64,000 bases of DNA. Source: Alphaproteobacteria bacterium (GTDB taxonomy: Bacteria; Bacteroidota; Bacteroidia; Bacteroidales; FEN-979). The DNA lies in contig SACF01000001.1 in assembly GCA_009928665.1 (NCBI GenBank), positions 62,001-126,000 on the forward strand. The letters run 5' to 3'. This document shows, one piece after another, positions 9,152 to 17,574 of this stretch. Below the pieces are notes generated by a model. It worked only from the letters and a program-made list of their open reading frames with translations, searched no databases and was not told the origin of the DNA. Both the position numbers and the translations under genes were made by a program. Each line of letters starts with the position of its first letter. Positions within the stretch are counted from its first letter, which is position 1.

Positions 9152-11641
9152 ATGAAGTATCCGGTCCTGATCATTCTGGTCATTTTTATGAGTGTACCAT
9201 TGTACAATCATGCGCAGATGTCGGGGGTCTATACCATCGGCGCCACCGGGTGTAACTTTACCACCTTCCAGGAAGCAATCAATGTATTAATCACTCAGGG
9301 CACATCCGGCGATGTTGATTTTCAAATCATGCCGGGAAATTACGCTGACTTTTACCTTGAGAATTTTGAACCAGCGAGTGCAGAAGATTCCGTGACTTTT
9401 CAAGCATTTTCAACCATTACCGGGATGCCTGTAATTCGGGGTGAGATTATGATAAATAATTCAAAAAGATTATTTTTTAATAATTTGCTATTCGAACCCT
9501 TTGTCGGTCAGCAGAATTCCTGTGTGGAGATCTCCGGGTCGTGCACTGTGACATTTGACTCCTGTAAATTTGTTAATCCTTATTCCAATTGCTTTACTAC
9601 ACAGGAGGCGCTTCTTTCCATGCATTTACCCTTCACCAGGGTTTATGGATCCGTCAATGTGAAGAACAGTCTTTTATCATCTTCCGAGTATACTATTTAT
9701 GCTTCAGGGGCAAAAGGAGTGATCAGTTTCCTGAATGATACAATCAACGGCGCAATCGACATTTTCAACTCCGGTTTTATCTTAAAATACACGGGCAATG
9801 TATTTAATCTCACCAACACTGATTTCCTGTTCACCGGACAGACTTTCCGGGGAAATACCTTTAACGCAGGCTTCCTATACCTTCAGGGGGACTTTTATGA
9901 CAATCAGTTTTATTGTGGTGTGGATATAACGGCCGGGAAAATCTACAACAATCATTTCATGGGACCATTTAGATTATCCCATAATTTGACAAGAATTTCG
10001 CACAACATATTCGAAAATAGCTTTTTTATTGTTTTTGCCAGTGGCTCCACCATTGATGGCAATCAGTTTTTCGGTGAGGCTGGTTTTAGTGGAGGGCAAA
10101 TGAATGTGATCGGAAATCTGTTCCATGACTGTACAGAATTCGCAACCGGTCCATCATTCAACATCAAGCACAACAATTTTCACCCTGACGCATTGCTGTT
10201 TTTCTATGAGAACCTCAATGCTGTTGTGGAGAACAATAACATCGGAAACCTGGATGTGCGAAATATACAGGCAGTTGCTTTGTCAAACAACAACTACATC
10301 CCACATGAGAATGCTTTTGTAAACGTAACCGGATCCAATCCGTTTTTTTATAATCCCGGGTACATATCCCTGCAGGATTTGCATGCGACAAACCCGGCGC
10401 TGATCCGAAAATCTACCCGGCTCAACACTGGCATTCCCGGAATTACATACGACATCGACAGCAACATTCGCAAAGCAATCCCAACCATCGGAGCCAATGA
10501 AATCTGTTTTGATTTTCAAACTGATACAACGAATTTGCTGTGTGATAGTCTTTGCCTGGATCTCTGTCCGGGAATTGACACCGGGTTTTATTGGTCTCCG
10601 GCTGTTCTGTTCACTGATTCGACGAGCAGGGCACCGGTCATCCGGCCTGAAATACCTGTCATGGTTTATCTGAACCAACCGGCTATTGGGAAAATTGATT
10701 CTCTCTTTTTAGAGCCGGCTTTCAACATGCCTGTGGCTAATGGAACAACATCTATTGCCAACCTGAAGGTTCATGTTATCAATACCACCACCTGCTTTGA
10801 CAGTATTCGGTGGGCTTTTGGTGATGGATTCACTTCCTCTAAAGGTAACGACTATCATGTCTACCCGGATTATGGTTTCTATCGTTGTACCTTGTTTGCA
10901 TACAATCATCTGGGAACTGATAGCATGTCCTTCCCAATTTTACTCAGTTGCTTGCCAATTGAATCGATGCTGGTCTGTGGCGACAGTCTTCGGCTTGAAA
11001 ACTGTATTGACGATTTTTCCGACTTCTACTGGTCTCCGGGATACCTGTTTAAAGACTCATCTGTTGCCAATCCGGTGATCTTTCCCGAACGTGATGATTA
11101 TGTAATCCTCAACCACATTGGCACAACGGGTTTTGATTATATGCATCTCCGTGTTTATCCGGTAATTCCGAAAACATCCCTGGAATTGACCGTCGATTCT
11201 CTGACGGTTCACTTCACAAATACCACCAAGTGCGCCGACAGTGTGAGGTGGGATTTTGGGGATGGTACCTCATCTACAGAAGGGAATCCGGTTCATCAGT
11301 ATCCCTCCTGGGGCACTTACAACGGTTTTCTTTATGGCTTTAGTCTGGTAGGCAGCGACACTTCTCATTTCAGTGTAACAATGACGGGAATGAAATCACC
11401 TGACAAAACGCGATTCAGGATCTGGCCCAACCCGGTTCTGGATATTCTGAATGTTGCATCCTTGGAAAAAGATAATGAATGTGCAGTCCTGATACTGGAT
11501 ATTATGGGCCGGCAATTGTATAAATGTCCCATGACTGATACGCTGCAGCAGATAAATCTGTCAGCTCTGGAGCCCGGTGTTTATTTCATACAACTAAAAA
11601 ACAAACGGGGTTCCGTTCAAAGAAAATTCACAAAACAATAA
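9152..11641 (+). CDS. Secreted parallel beta-helix/PKD protein with T9SS sorting domain
   Basis: 829 residues. The signal peptide is MKYPVLIILVIFMSVPLYNHAQ. Residues about 30-430 look like a right-handed beta-helix, with repeated Asn-rich turns (DNQFYCG, YNNHFMG, NGNQFFG-like). Two PKD-type domains follow (FGDGFTSSKGN and FGDGTSSTEGN with downstream YP..GxY). The last ~75 residues are a type A T9SS sorting domain: FRIWPNPVLDILNV, then ILDIMGRQLY and LSALEPGVYFIQLKN. Predicted to cross the outer membrane through the Por system and be surface-anchored or released; substrate or ligand unknown. PKD modules have Cys pairs, unusual enough to suggest disulfides outside the cell. Confidence 0.9.
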   Translation: MKYPVLIILVIFMSVPLYNHAQMSGVYTIGATGCNFTTFQEAINVLITQGTSGDVDFQIMPGNYADFYLENFEPASAEDSVTFQAFSTITGMPVIRGEIMINNSKRLFFNNLLFEPFVGQQNSCVEISGSCTVTFDSCKFVNPYSNCFTTQEALLSMHLPFTRVYGSVNVKNSLLSSSEYTIYASGAKGVISFLNDTINGAIDIFNSGFILKYTGNVFNLTNTDFLFTGQTFRGNTFNAGFLYLQGDFYDNQFYCGVDITAGKIYNNHFMGPFRLSHNLTRISHNIFENSFFIVFASGSTIDGNQFFGEAGFSGGQMNVIGNLFHDCTEFATGPSFNIKHNNFHPDALLFFYENLNAVVENNNIGNLDVRNIQAVALSNNNYIPHENAFVNVTGSNPFFYNPGYISLQDLHATNPALIRKSTRLNTGIPGITYDIDSNIRKAIPTIGANEICFDFQTDTTNLLCDSLCLDLCPGIDTGFYWSPAVLFTDSTSRAPVIRPEIPVMVYLNQPAIGKIDSLFLEPAFNMPVANGTTSIANLKVHVINTTTCFDSIRWAFGDGFTSSKGNDYHVYPDYGFYRCTLFAYNHLGTDSMSFPILLSCLPIESMLVCGDSLRLENCIDDFSDFYWSPGYLFKDSSVANPVIFPERDDYVILNHIGTTGFDYMHLRVYPVIPKTSLELTVDSLTVHFTNTTKCADSVRWDFGDGTSSTEGNPVHQYPSWGTYNGFLYGFSLVGSDTSHFSVTMTGMKSPDKTRFRIWPNPVLDILNVASLEKDNECAVLILDIMGRQLYKCPMTDTLQQINLSALEPGVYFIQLKNKRGSVQRKFTKQ

Positions 11642-11670
11642 GTTTAGTCAGAGGGAATCGCTCCTCCGGG

Positions 11671-12198
11671 TTATTTTGTAACATATGTCCCGGGATCCAG
11701 CGCCTTTGGCGTCCACATCGTAAGAAACCGTACCACTTTCGTGGTATCATATCCTTTGACCTTCGGATCGGGGTATTCGAAAGAATCTGAATCCTGGGTA
11801 TTTAATCGTTTTCCCGATTTGTTCAGGATCACGAAGACCGGATAACCAAACCGGTTGGGGTAGTCAAACTCCCGGAATAACTCATAATCACGTTTGTCTT
11901 TCTCCTTCGGCACATTCAACAGCAGGTATACATAATTCACTTTCATCAGGGAATCAAGCCGGGGTGTTCCATTGATCAGCGCATGAAACCGCAGACACCA
12001 GGGGCACCAATTTCCTCCAAACTGAACCAGGATGTTTTTGTTTTCCTTTTTTGCTGTCTCAAGCGCCACCTTCAAATCTTTCCGGACTTCCTGTTTTTCA
12101 TTGTACGGGCCGGGTTTTGACTGGGCAAAGGAATTGACTATTGATAATTGACAATTAACAATGAAGGCGATACAAAAGGGTATCCAATATTTTTTCAT
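11671..12198 (-). CDS. Exported thioredoxin-fold protein (CPWC)
   Basis: 175 residues. Signal peptide MKKYWIPFCIAFIVNCQLSIVNSFAQ. The thioredoxin-like domain has a CPWC redox motif in VQFGGNWCPWCLRFH, a YVYLLLNVPKEKDK strand and the cis-Pro region FGYPVFVILNKSGK. The family (thioredoxin_7 / DUF255-like) reduces or isomerises disulfides, here in the periplasm. It is the last gene of the leftward group and begins 15 nt after the stop of the acetate transporter, so it may be co-transcribed. Confidence 0.88.
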   Translation of the reverse strand: MKKYWIPFCIAFIVNCQLSIVNSFAQSKPGPYNEKQEVRKDLKVALETAKKENKNILVQFGGNWCPWCLRFHALINGTPRLDSLMKVNYVYLLLNVPKEKDKRDYELFREFDYPNRFGYPVFVILNKSGKRLNTQDSDSFEYPDPKVKGYDTTKVVRFLTMWTPKALDPGTYVTK

Positions 12199-12213
12199 AG
12201 TTAAGTGTTAAAA

Positions 12214-12771
12214 TCAGAAGGGAAGAATTTTTTTGCCACGGGCTTCTTCCAGGACTTCCGCCATGGCAAGATAAATGGCTGAAAGACCGCAAATAATGCC
12301 TTCATAGCCGGCAATGGTACCAATTAGACCTGATCCTGTCCAGTCGCGCAGGGCGAGGAGAAAGAAGAGTATCCACAGGGTGAGAAAGACAAACTGAAGG
12401 CAAAAGGTCTTGCCGAAAGTTCCGATCCACATGAAGAATGTGAAAATGCCCCACATCAGAAGATACCAGCCCATGAAAGCCTCTTCGGTCCCGGCACCTT
12501 TCCCGGCGCCAAGGTCGGGGAAAATCCAGAGTGCAACAAGGGTAATCCAGAACAATCCGTAGGAGGTGAAGGCAGTTGTTCCAAATGTGTTGCCTTTTTT
12601 GAATTCCATGATACCTGCAATGACCTGTGCGATACCGCCATAGAAGATTCCCATCGCCAGGATCATGGCGCTGACCGGAAAAAATCCGGCATTGTGGATG
12701 TTCAGTAAAACGGTGGTCATACCAAATCCCATCAACCCCAGTGGAGCAGGATTGGCCAGTTTTTGTTCCAT
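12214..12771 (-). CDS. satP: Acetate uptake transporter, GPR1/FUN34/YaaH (SatP) family
   Basis: 185 residues with six predicted membrane helices. It begins with the family signature [18 protein letters not shown], and [13 protein letters not shown] is the second conserved motif. SatP proteins move acetate or succinate with protons across the inner membrane. It is 67 nt downstream of the Kbl-like gene, on the same strand as an acetyl-CoA synthetase and an ACP, which suggests that it supplies (or exports) acetate for that cluster. A 12-bp stem-loop sits in the gap before it. Confidence 0.93.
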   Translation of the reverse strand: MEQKLANPAPLGLMGFGMTTVLLNIHNAGFFPVSAMILAMGIFYGGIAQVIAGIMEFKKGNTFGTTAFTSYGLFWITLVALWIFPDLGAGKGAGTEEAFMGWYLLMWGIFTFFMWIGTFGKTFCLQFVFLTLWILFFLLALRDWTGSGLIGTIAGYEGIICGLSAIYLAMAEVLEEARGKKILPF

Positions 12772-12793
12772 AACCTATGATTTAAATGTCAGA

Positions 12794-12832
12794 AGCGAGG
12801 TGGCAAAAATTTCATCATCTTGCTACCTCGCT
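12794..12832 (-). other. Intergenic stem-loop between Kbl-like gene and satP
   Basis: Arms 12794-12805 and 12821-12832 pair over 12 bases with one imperfect pair, with a 15-nt loop. There is no T-run after the stem on the minus strand, so it is more likely a processing, stabilising or partial attenuation element than a full terminator. Confidence 0.55.
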
Positions 12833-12838
12833 ATCTGT

Positions 12839-14086
12839 TTACATTCCGTAGCGTTCGATGATTTCCTGTTTGGTTTTACCCAGGATCTCATATTTTTTAC
12901 CAATTTTCCTGAAAGCGTCGAGGGCTTTCTCAAGGTGGAATATGTCATGACCGGCAGAGATCTGGGTCCGGATCCTGGCCTGTCCCTGAGGAACCACAGG
13001 GAAGAAAAATCCGATGGCATAAACACCCTCTTCATACAGATCGCGCGAAACATCCTGTGAAAGTTTGGCGTTGAACAGCATAACCGGCACAATGGGGGTA
13101 TCACCGTCTTTAAGGATAAATCCCGCATCAGTCAATCCCTTACGCCAAAAGATGGTGTTATTCTCCAGTTTGTCGCGCCGGTCGGTTGATGCTGACAGAA
13201 TTTCAAGAACTTTTATGACACCGGCGACAACCGGGGGAGCGATAGTATTGGAGAACAGGTATGGACGAGCCTTTTGGCGGCACATCTCCACCAATTCCCT
13301 GCGACCTGAAACACATCCGCCTGAAGCGCCTCCAAGTCCTTTACCAAAGGTGGTGGTTATGATATCCATTTTACCCATAACCCCGCATTTTTCATGGGTT
13401 CCGCGACCTGTTTTCCCGATAAAACCACTGGCATGGGAGTCATCACAGAAAAGAAGGGCATCATATTTCTCGCACAATTCAGCCATTTTATCCAGCTTTG
13501 CCGTATCGCCATCCATGGAAAAGACGCCATCGGTAATTACCATCTTTAGCCTTTTATCATTATGGAGCTGTAACTTTTCCTCCAAATGCTCCATATCGGA
13601 ATGCTTGAAGGTGTCGTGCATGGCGCTGCAAAGTCTTATTCCGTCGATAATGGATGCATGTACAAGGCGGTCCGAGATCATCACGTCATCTTTGGTAAGA
13701 ACCGCTTCAAAGACGCCTCCGTTGGCATCCATGCAAGAAGGGAACAGGATGGTGTCTTCGGTTCCGAGAAATTCGGTGACCATCGATTCCAGTTTTTTAT
13801 GAATGTCCTGGGTACCGCAGATAAACCGCACCGACGACATGCCATATCCATGGGTATCGAGTCCTGCATGGGCTGCTTGAACTACTTCGGGATGGCTTGA
13901 TAATCCAAGATAGTTGTTGGCACAAATGTTTATGACCTTTTTGAGGGAGGATCCGGTCGGGAACTCAACCTCAATGTCGGCAGCCTGTGCAGAATGAATG
14001 AACCGTTCCTGTTTGAAAATTCCTGCCTGCTGCAATCCACCGAGGATCTCCTTGTAAATCCCGCGGGTTTTTTCTGTATAAGCCAT
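12839..14086 (-). CDS. Kbl-like alpha-oxoamine synthase paired with an acyl carrier protein
   Basis: 415 residues, a PLP enzyme of fold type I. Visible motifs: [24 protein letters not shown] (His143 stacks on PLP in this family), CDDSHASGFIGKTGRGTHE, and [15 protein letters not shown] with Lys249 as the Schiff-base lysine. The nearest family is glycine C-acetyltransferase, which condenses an acyl thioester with an amino acid. It differs from the true Kbl at 19497-20693 by a longer N-terminus, an 18-residue C-terminal tail and DRLVHAS in place of DELNHAS. Its TAGGAGG ribosome site overlaps the ACP stop codon, so the two are translationally coupled. I infer that it uses an ACP-bound (acetyl or short acyl) donor; the amino acid is unknown. 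Confidence 0.88.
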   Translation of the reverse strand: MAYTEKTRGIYKEILGGLQQAGIFKQERFIHSAQAADIEVEFPTGSSLKKVINICANNYLGLSSHPEVVQAAHAGLDTHGYGMSSVRFICGTQDIHKKLESMVTEFLGTEDTILFPSCMDANGGVFEAVLTKDDVMISDRLVHASIIDGIRLCSAMHDTFKHSDMEHLEEKLQLHNDKRLKMVITDGVFSMDGDTAKLDKMAELCEKYDALLFCDDSHASGFIGKTGRGTHEKCGVMGKMDIITTTFGKGLGGASGGCVSGRRELVEMCRQKARPYLFSNTIAPPVVAGVIKVLEILSASTDRRDKLENNTIFWRKGLTDAGFILKDGDTPIVPVMLFNAKLSQDVSRDLYEEGVYAIGFFFPVVPQGQARIRTQISAGHDIFHLEKALDAFRKIGKKYEILGKTKQEIIERYGM

Positions 14087-14090
14087 GATT

Positions 14091-14097
14091 CCTCCTA
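14091..14097 (-). promoter_or_regulatory. Shine-Dalgarno TAGGAGG overlapping the ACP stop codon
   Basis: The stop codon of the ACP gene (14097-14095) is the first part of TAGGAGG, four bases before the ATG of the Kbl-like gene. Such a strong site is uncommon in Bacteroidota and implies coupled translation. A second strong site, AGGAG at 14350-14346, precedes the ACP start by 8 nt. Confidence 0.7.
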
Positions 14098-14337
14098 TTT
14101 TACATATTCATTAACCAGCAAACAGATTTTATTTACTGAATCGAATGCTTCGGGTGTTGCTTTATCATCGGGAATAGCGATCTGGTACTTATTTTCCAGA
14201 AAGCGTTTTAACGATACCATTGAAAAGCTGTCAACGATGCCGCCGGAGATCAGTGGGGTATCGTAAGTGACATCCGTATCATCTTCGACGTATTCTCTGA
14301 TCACATAATTCTTGATGACTTCTTTCATTTCGTCCAT
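14095..14337 (-). CDS. Free-standing acyl carrier protein
   Basis: 80 residues, acidic and helical. The phosphopantetheine site is GGIVDSFSMVSL with Ser37; helix II continues with KRFLENKYQIAIPD. The DSFS site and absent DSLD context set it apart from the fatty-acid-synthesis AcpP. It is 8 nt upstream of the Kbl-like gene and 106 nt downstream of the acetyl-CoA synthetase gene; holo-ACP synthase is at 16250-16645. Inference: it carries the acyl (perhaps acetyl) group passed to the oxoamine synthase. A DltC-like aminoacyl carrier is the alternative. Confidence 0.9.
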   Translation of the reverse strand: MDEMKEVIKNYVIREYVEDDTDVTYDTPLISGGIVDSFSMVSLKRFLENKYQIAIPDDKATPEAFDSVNKICLLVNEYVK

Positions 14338-14443
14338 GGTTTGGTCTCCTTTTTAAGTTTTCTGATTGATTGTTGGATTAACTTGACAATATCTCTTTAT
14401 TACGCGTTTCGGCGACATGATTTCGCCATTTAGTATTTCACTT

Positions 14444-16147
14444 TTAATCATTCTCCAGGGTACTGGTATCGCCTATTTCTTCGCCCCATTCTTTCGCATG
14501 GAGGATTCTGCGCATGATTTTTCCGCTCCGGGTTTTGGGAAGGGTGTCGATAAATTCAATCTCCTGCGGCATGGCGAGCGGAGACAGCTTTTTACGGACA
14601 AAGTTCATGATGTCGAGGTCCAGGTCTTTGCTGGCGACAAATCCGGGTTTCAAGGTGACAAAGGCTTTGACAACTTCCATGTTGACAAAATCGGGTTTGG
14701 CCACCACGGCTGATTCCGCCACGGCAGGATGTTCCAGAAGTGCCGATTCCACTTCGAACGGGCTCACAAGGTGCCCTCCGGTATTGATCACATCGTCATC
14801 CCGACCCACGAACCAGAAATAGCCTTCGTTATCGATGCTGGAACGGTCGCCGGGCAGGTACCATCCATTTTGAAACTTCTTTTTATAGGTCTCTTCATTC
14901 CGCCAGTACATACGCATCATTGAAGGCCAGCCGGGTTTCAGTGCAATGAGCCCTATTTTACCGGTTTCATTGAAGGGTTCATAGGTCTCAGGATGGATGA
15001 CCGTGGCGGTAATTCCCGGGAAGGGTTTTCCCATGGAGCCCGGTTTGATTTTCATACCTGGATAGTTCGAGATCATGATGGACCCGGTTTCTGTTTGCCA
15101 ATAGGTGTCGAGAAAGGGTTTACCGAATACCCGTTCACTCCAGATCACAGCTTCGCTGTTCAACGGTTCGCCGACCGAAGCGAGATGACGAAGGGATGAG
15201 AGGTCAAATTTTTTAATGATCTCATCGCCTGCCTTCATCAGGGAACGGATGGCAGTAGGGGCCGAATACCACATGGTAATTTTGTACTTCTCGATAAAAC
15301 GATACCAGTTTTCGGCGGAAAAACCGGCATCGAGCACGCATTGGGTAACTCCATTACTGAAGGAACCGATTATTCCATATGATGTTCCGGTAACCCACCC
15401 CGGGTCGGCAGTACACCAGTAAACATCAGAATCCCGGAGGTCAAGAACCCATTTTGAGGTCAGGTACTGTGATATCAGCGAATAATGTACATGCTTCACC
15501 CCTTTGGGTTGGCCCGTGGTCCCGGATGTATAATGGAGCACTGAAGGAGATTCGGAAGTGGTGGGATGAATTTCGAATTGGTCTACTTTCGGTGCAGCCT
15601 CCAGGTCAAAGGCAACTTCACGTTCTCCAAGTGGTTTTGAGGGATCTGCATCAACGATAATGATGTGTTTCAGATACGGCATCTTGTCAAGGATCTTGCG
15701 AATTTTTGGGGCATGCTTGCGTTGCGTGATTATGGCCGTAGTTTCAGCATTATCCAGCCTGATGAATAAGGATTCATCACCAAATGCCGAAAACAAGGGT
15801 TGAACAATGGCGCCAATCTTTAACACCCCAAGAAATCCCAGATATAATTCCGGGATTTTATCCATAAACAGGCAAACACGGTCTTCGGGCCGGACTCCGA
15901 GGTCTCTTAAAAACTGTCCGATAGTATTGGTTGTCAGGCGGATGTCGTTATAGGTATATTTTTTCGTAATACCGGTTGAGCCTTCCCAGATCAATCCGGG
16001 TTTATCAGCTTTGCCCATTTGGCAAATGCGGTCGGAACAATACCATCCGATATTGAGAATGTTGCCGGGTTTGTAATCAAGTTCCTTTTCGGCGATATTC
16101 CAATCAAAATTCTTTATTCGTTCTTCATACGATCCAATGTTCGACAT
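14444..16147 (-). CDS. AMP-forming acetyl-CoA synthetase-like acyl ligase
   Basis: 567 residues, ANL superfamily. Motifs: HYTSGTTGQPKGVKH (ATP loop), WCTADPGWVTGTSYG and YWQTETGSIM (acetyl-CoA synthetase-type acyl pocket), GWYLPGDRSSIDNEGYFWFVGRDDD (hinge), and PKTRSGKIMRR near the C-terminus with the adenylating Lys that is the classic target of Pat-type acetylation. The size is close to the AcsA proteins of Bacillus rather than the ~650-residue enterobacterial Acs. Expected product: acetyl- or short-chain acyl-AMP and then a CoA (or, in this context, possibly ACP) thioester. It opens the leftward group with the ACP, Kbl-like and SatP genes. Confidence 0.92.
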   Translation of the reverse strand: MSNIGSYEERIKNFDWNIAEKELDYKPGNILNIGWYCSDRICQMGKADKPGLIWEGSTGITKKYTYNDIRLTTNTIGQFLRDLGVRPEDRVCLFMDKIPELYLGFLGVLKIGAIVQPLFSAFGDESLFIRLDNAETTAIITQRKHAPKIRKILDKMPYLKHIIIVDADPSKPLGEREVAFDLEAAPKVDQFEIHPTTSESPSVLHYTSGTTGQPKGVKHVHYSLISQYLTSKWVLDLRDSDVYWCTADPGWVTGTSYGIIGSFSNGVTQCVLDAGFSAENWYRFIEKYKITMWYSAPTAIRSLMKAGDEIIKKFDLSSLRHLASVGEPLNSEAVIWSERVFGKPFLDTYWQTETGSIMISNYPGMKIKPGSMGKPFPGITATVIHPETYEPFNETGKIGLIALKPGWPSMMRMYWRNEETYKKKFQNGWYLPGDRSSIDNEGYFWFVGRDDDVINTGGHLVSPFEVESALLEHPAVAESAVVAKPDFVNMEVVKAFVTLKPGFVASKDLDLDIMNFVRKKLSPLAMPQEIEFIDTLPKTRSGKIMRRILHAKEWGEEIGDTSTLEND

Positions 16148-16249
16148 AGGCTTTATCTTTTAAGGTGAAACGGTGAATTGGCTGCAGAAGGATAGGTGCG
16201 GATGCCGGAGTGTGGTTCCGCGGATGTGGGAAGATCTGAAAGATTGAAA

Positions 16250-16645
16250 TTATGCAATGGAAGAATCGGGTTCACTTTCCAGAATTACGATGGCAATGGC
16301 CGTCTCTTTTAGATGCGATAAAGATACATGGATTTTCGAAACTGACAAACTGTCGATCAATTCTTTTGCTTTTCCATTAACTTCCAGATATGGCTTTCCC
16401 AGTTCGTCATTTCCTGTTCCGATCTCGCCGAATCTGATTCCATACCGCCAACCCGTACCGACAGCCTTAAGAAAGGCTTCTTTGGCCGAAAAACGTGCTG
16501 CATAATGCTGGTACTTATTCTTTTTCGATTCGCAATAGGCGATCTCGACAGGCGTAAAGATCTTATCCCGAAACCCGATGTCGCGGCTCAGCGCTTTTTC
16601 AATCCGGGCAACTTCGATGATATCGGTACCAATTCCAATGATCAT
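16250..16645 (-). CDS. acpS: Holo-[acyl-carrier-protein] synthase
   Basis: 131 residues from MIIGIGTDIIEV, the standard AcpS N-terminus with the Mg-binding Asp in GTDIIEVARIE. The second motif is RFSAKEAFLKAVGTG. It transfers 4'-phosphopantetheine from CoA to a carrier-protein Ser. An upstream ATG at 16717 in the same frame would add 24 residues not found in the family, so 16645 is chosen. Located 102 nt upstream of the acetyl-CoA synthetase gene on the same strand, it may serve both the housekeeping AcpP and the ACP at 14095. Confidence 0.95.
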   Translation of the reverse strand: MIIGIGTDIIEVARIEKALSRDIGFRDKIFTPVEIAYCESKKNKYQHYAARFSAKEAFLKAVGTGWRYGIRFGEIGTGNDELGKPYLEVNGKAKELIDSLSVSKIHVSLSHLKETAIAIVILESEPDSSIA

Positions 16646-16773
16646 AACGGTGTTCAAATTACATATTCTTTTAAACCGAATCAGAACAGGGTCGGAAATA
16701 GAACCGTAACCTGTCACTGCATTTGCTCATACCGGGAAAAGCTGTTTGGCTCCTGTTCAGGCGGCTTTTCGCG

Positions 16774-17511
16774 TTAATCGGTGATCACGAATGATCTTTT
16801 ATTTTCTCTGGTCCCGACAAACCAGACATACCGGCCCGGAATGAACGTTCTCGCCGGTAGCAGGAATTCATGAATACCAGGTTTGATGCCTTTCCAGTAA
16901 TAGATTTTTTTTCCGGAGGTGGATACGATATAAAAGTTAGTGGAACTGTCGGTCGCCTGCTCCCACTGAAACAAAATGGCTTCATTCCGGTTAAAGGTTT
17001 GTTCATGTTCCGGAACCACCAGTTCAATGGCATTTGTATTTTTAAGGGTGTCCGAATCGCCGGTTTCCGGTCTTCTGTTTTCTGATCCTGCAGGCATTTC
17101 AACCGCTGCGGCACCAGGAACAGGATTTGATCCCGGGGATGACAGGTTAACTTCTTTATCAGAACGGGGTCCGGCATCGTCGGTTTTTTTATCTACCAAC
17201 CTGGACGAAAACAGAAAAACAAAAACAATCAGACAGATTATCAATAAGATCAGGGAAACCAATAGGGTTGCCTTCTTCCATTTATAGGATCCGGGGGTGG
17301 GCGGCCGGAGGGTAGGAATCGGTTCATTCTTTTGGGATCCGGGTTCAATGGAATCGGATAACAGTGCCGGGAATGTTTGCCTGATCCTTACTTTTCGGGC
17401 AAATTCACGGTCTTCATCCAACCTTCGATTAAAATTCCGGAGTTCCTGATGGGTTAACTTCCCTTCTAGAAATTTTTCAATCAGTTCAATGTCTTCTGCT
17501 TCAGACCCCAT
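16774..17511 (-). CDS. Single-pass membrane protein with anti-sigma-like N-terminus
   Basis: 245 residues. The N-terminus (IELIEKFLEGKLTHQELRNFNRRLDEDREFARKV without a zinc finger) resembles the cytoplasmic segment of many Bacteroidota anti-sigma-like proteins. One TM helix (LLVSLILLIICLIVFVFLF) spans about 85-105, followed by a Pro/Ser-rich periplasmic linker. The last ~85 residues form a beta-rich domain (ELVVPEHEQTFNRNEAILFQW, then GRYVWFVGTRENKRSFVITD). No sigma factor is adjacent. Function not known. Confidence 0.7.
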   Translation of the reverse strand: MGSEAEDIELIEKFLEGKLTHQELRNFNRRLDEDREFARKVRIRQTFPALLSDSIEPGSQKNEPIPTLRPPTPGSYKWKKATLLVSLILLIICLIVFVFLFSSRLVDKKTDDAGPRSDKEVNLSSPGSNPVPGAAAVEMPAGSENRRPETGDSDTLKNTNAIELVVPEHEQTFNRNEAILFQWEQATDSSTNFYIVSTSGKKIYYWKGIKPGIHEFLLPARTFIPGRYVWFVGTRENKRSFVITD

Positions 17512-17543
17512 CCGGAGAATTTCTATAAATAACCTCTTTTTCG

Positions 17544-17551
17544 CAAAGATA
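17544..17551 (-). promoter_or_regulatory. Promoter -7 element TATCTTTG
   Basis: Minus-strand TAnnTTTG match 32 nt before the ATG at 17511. It lies in the gap after the phospholipase-like gene, so the membrane protein may be transcribed separately. No -33 box is evident. Confidence 0.4.
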
Positions 17552-17574
17552 TTGAATCTGCCGGAAGAAATTCT

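Noticed and set aside
13065-13802. Long plus-strand open frame (245 codons)
   Set aside because: Antisense to the Kbl-like synthase gene; composition is that of a shadow frame.
14411-14427. Short inverted repeat GGCGA...TCGCC between ACP and acyl ligase genes
   Set aside because: Only five base pairs; not distinguishable from chance.
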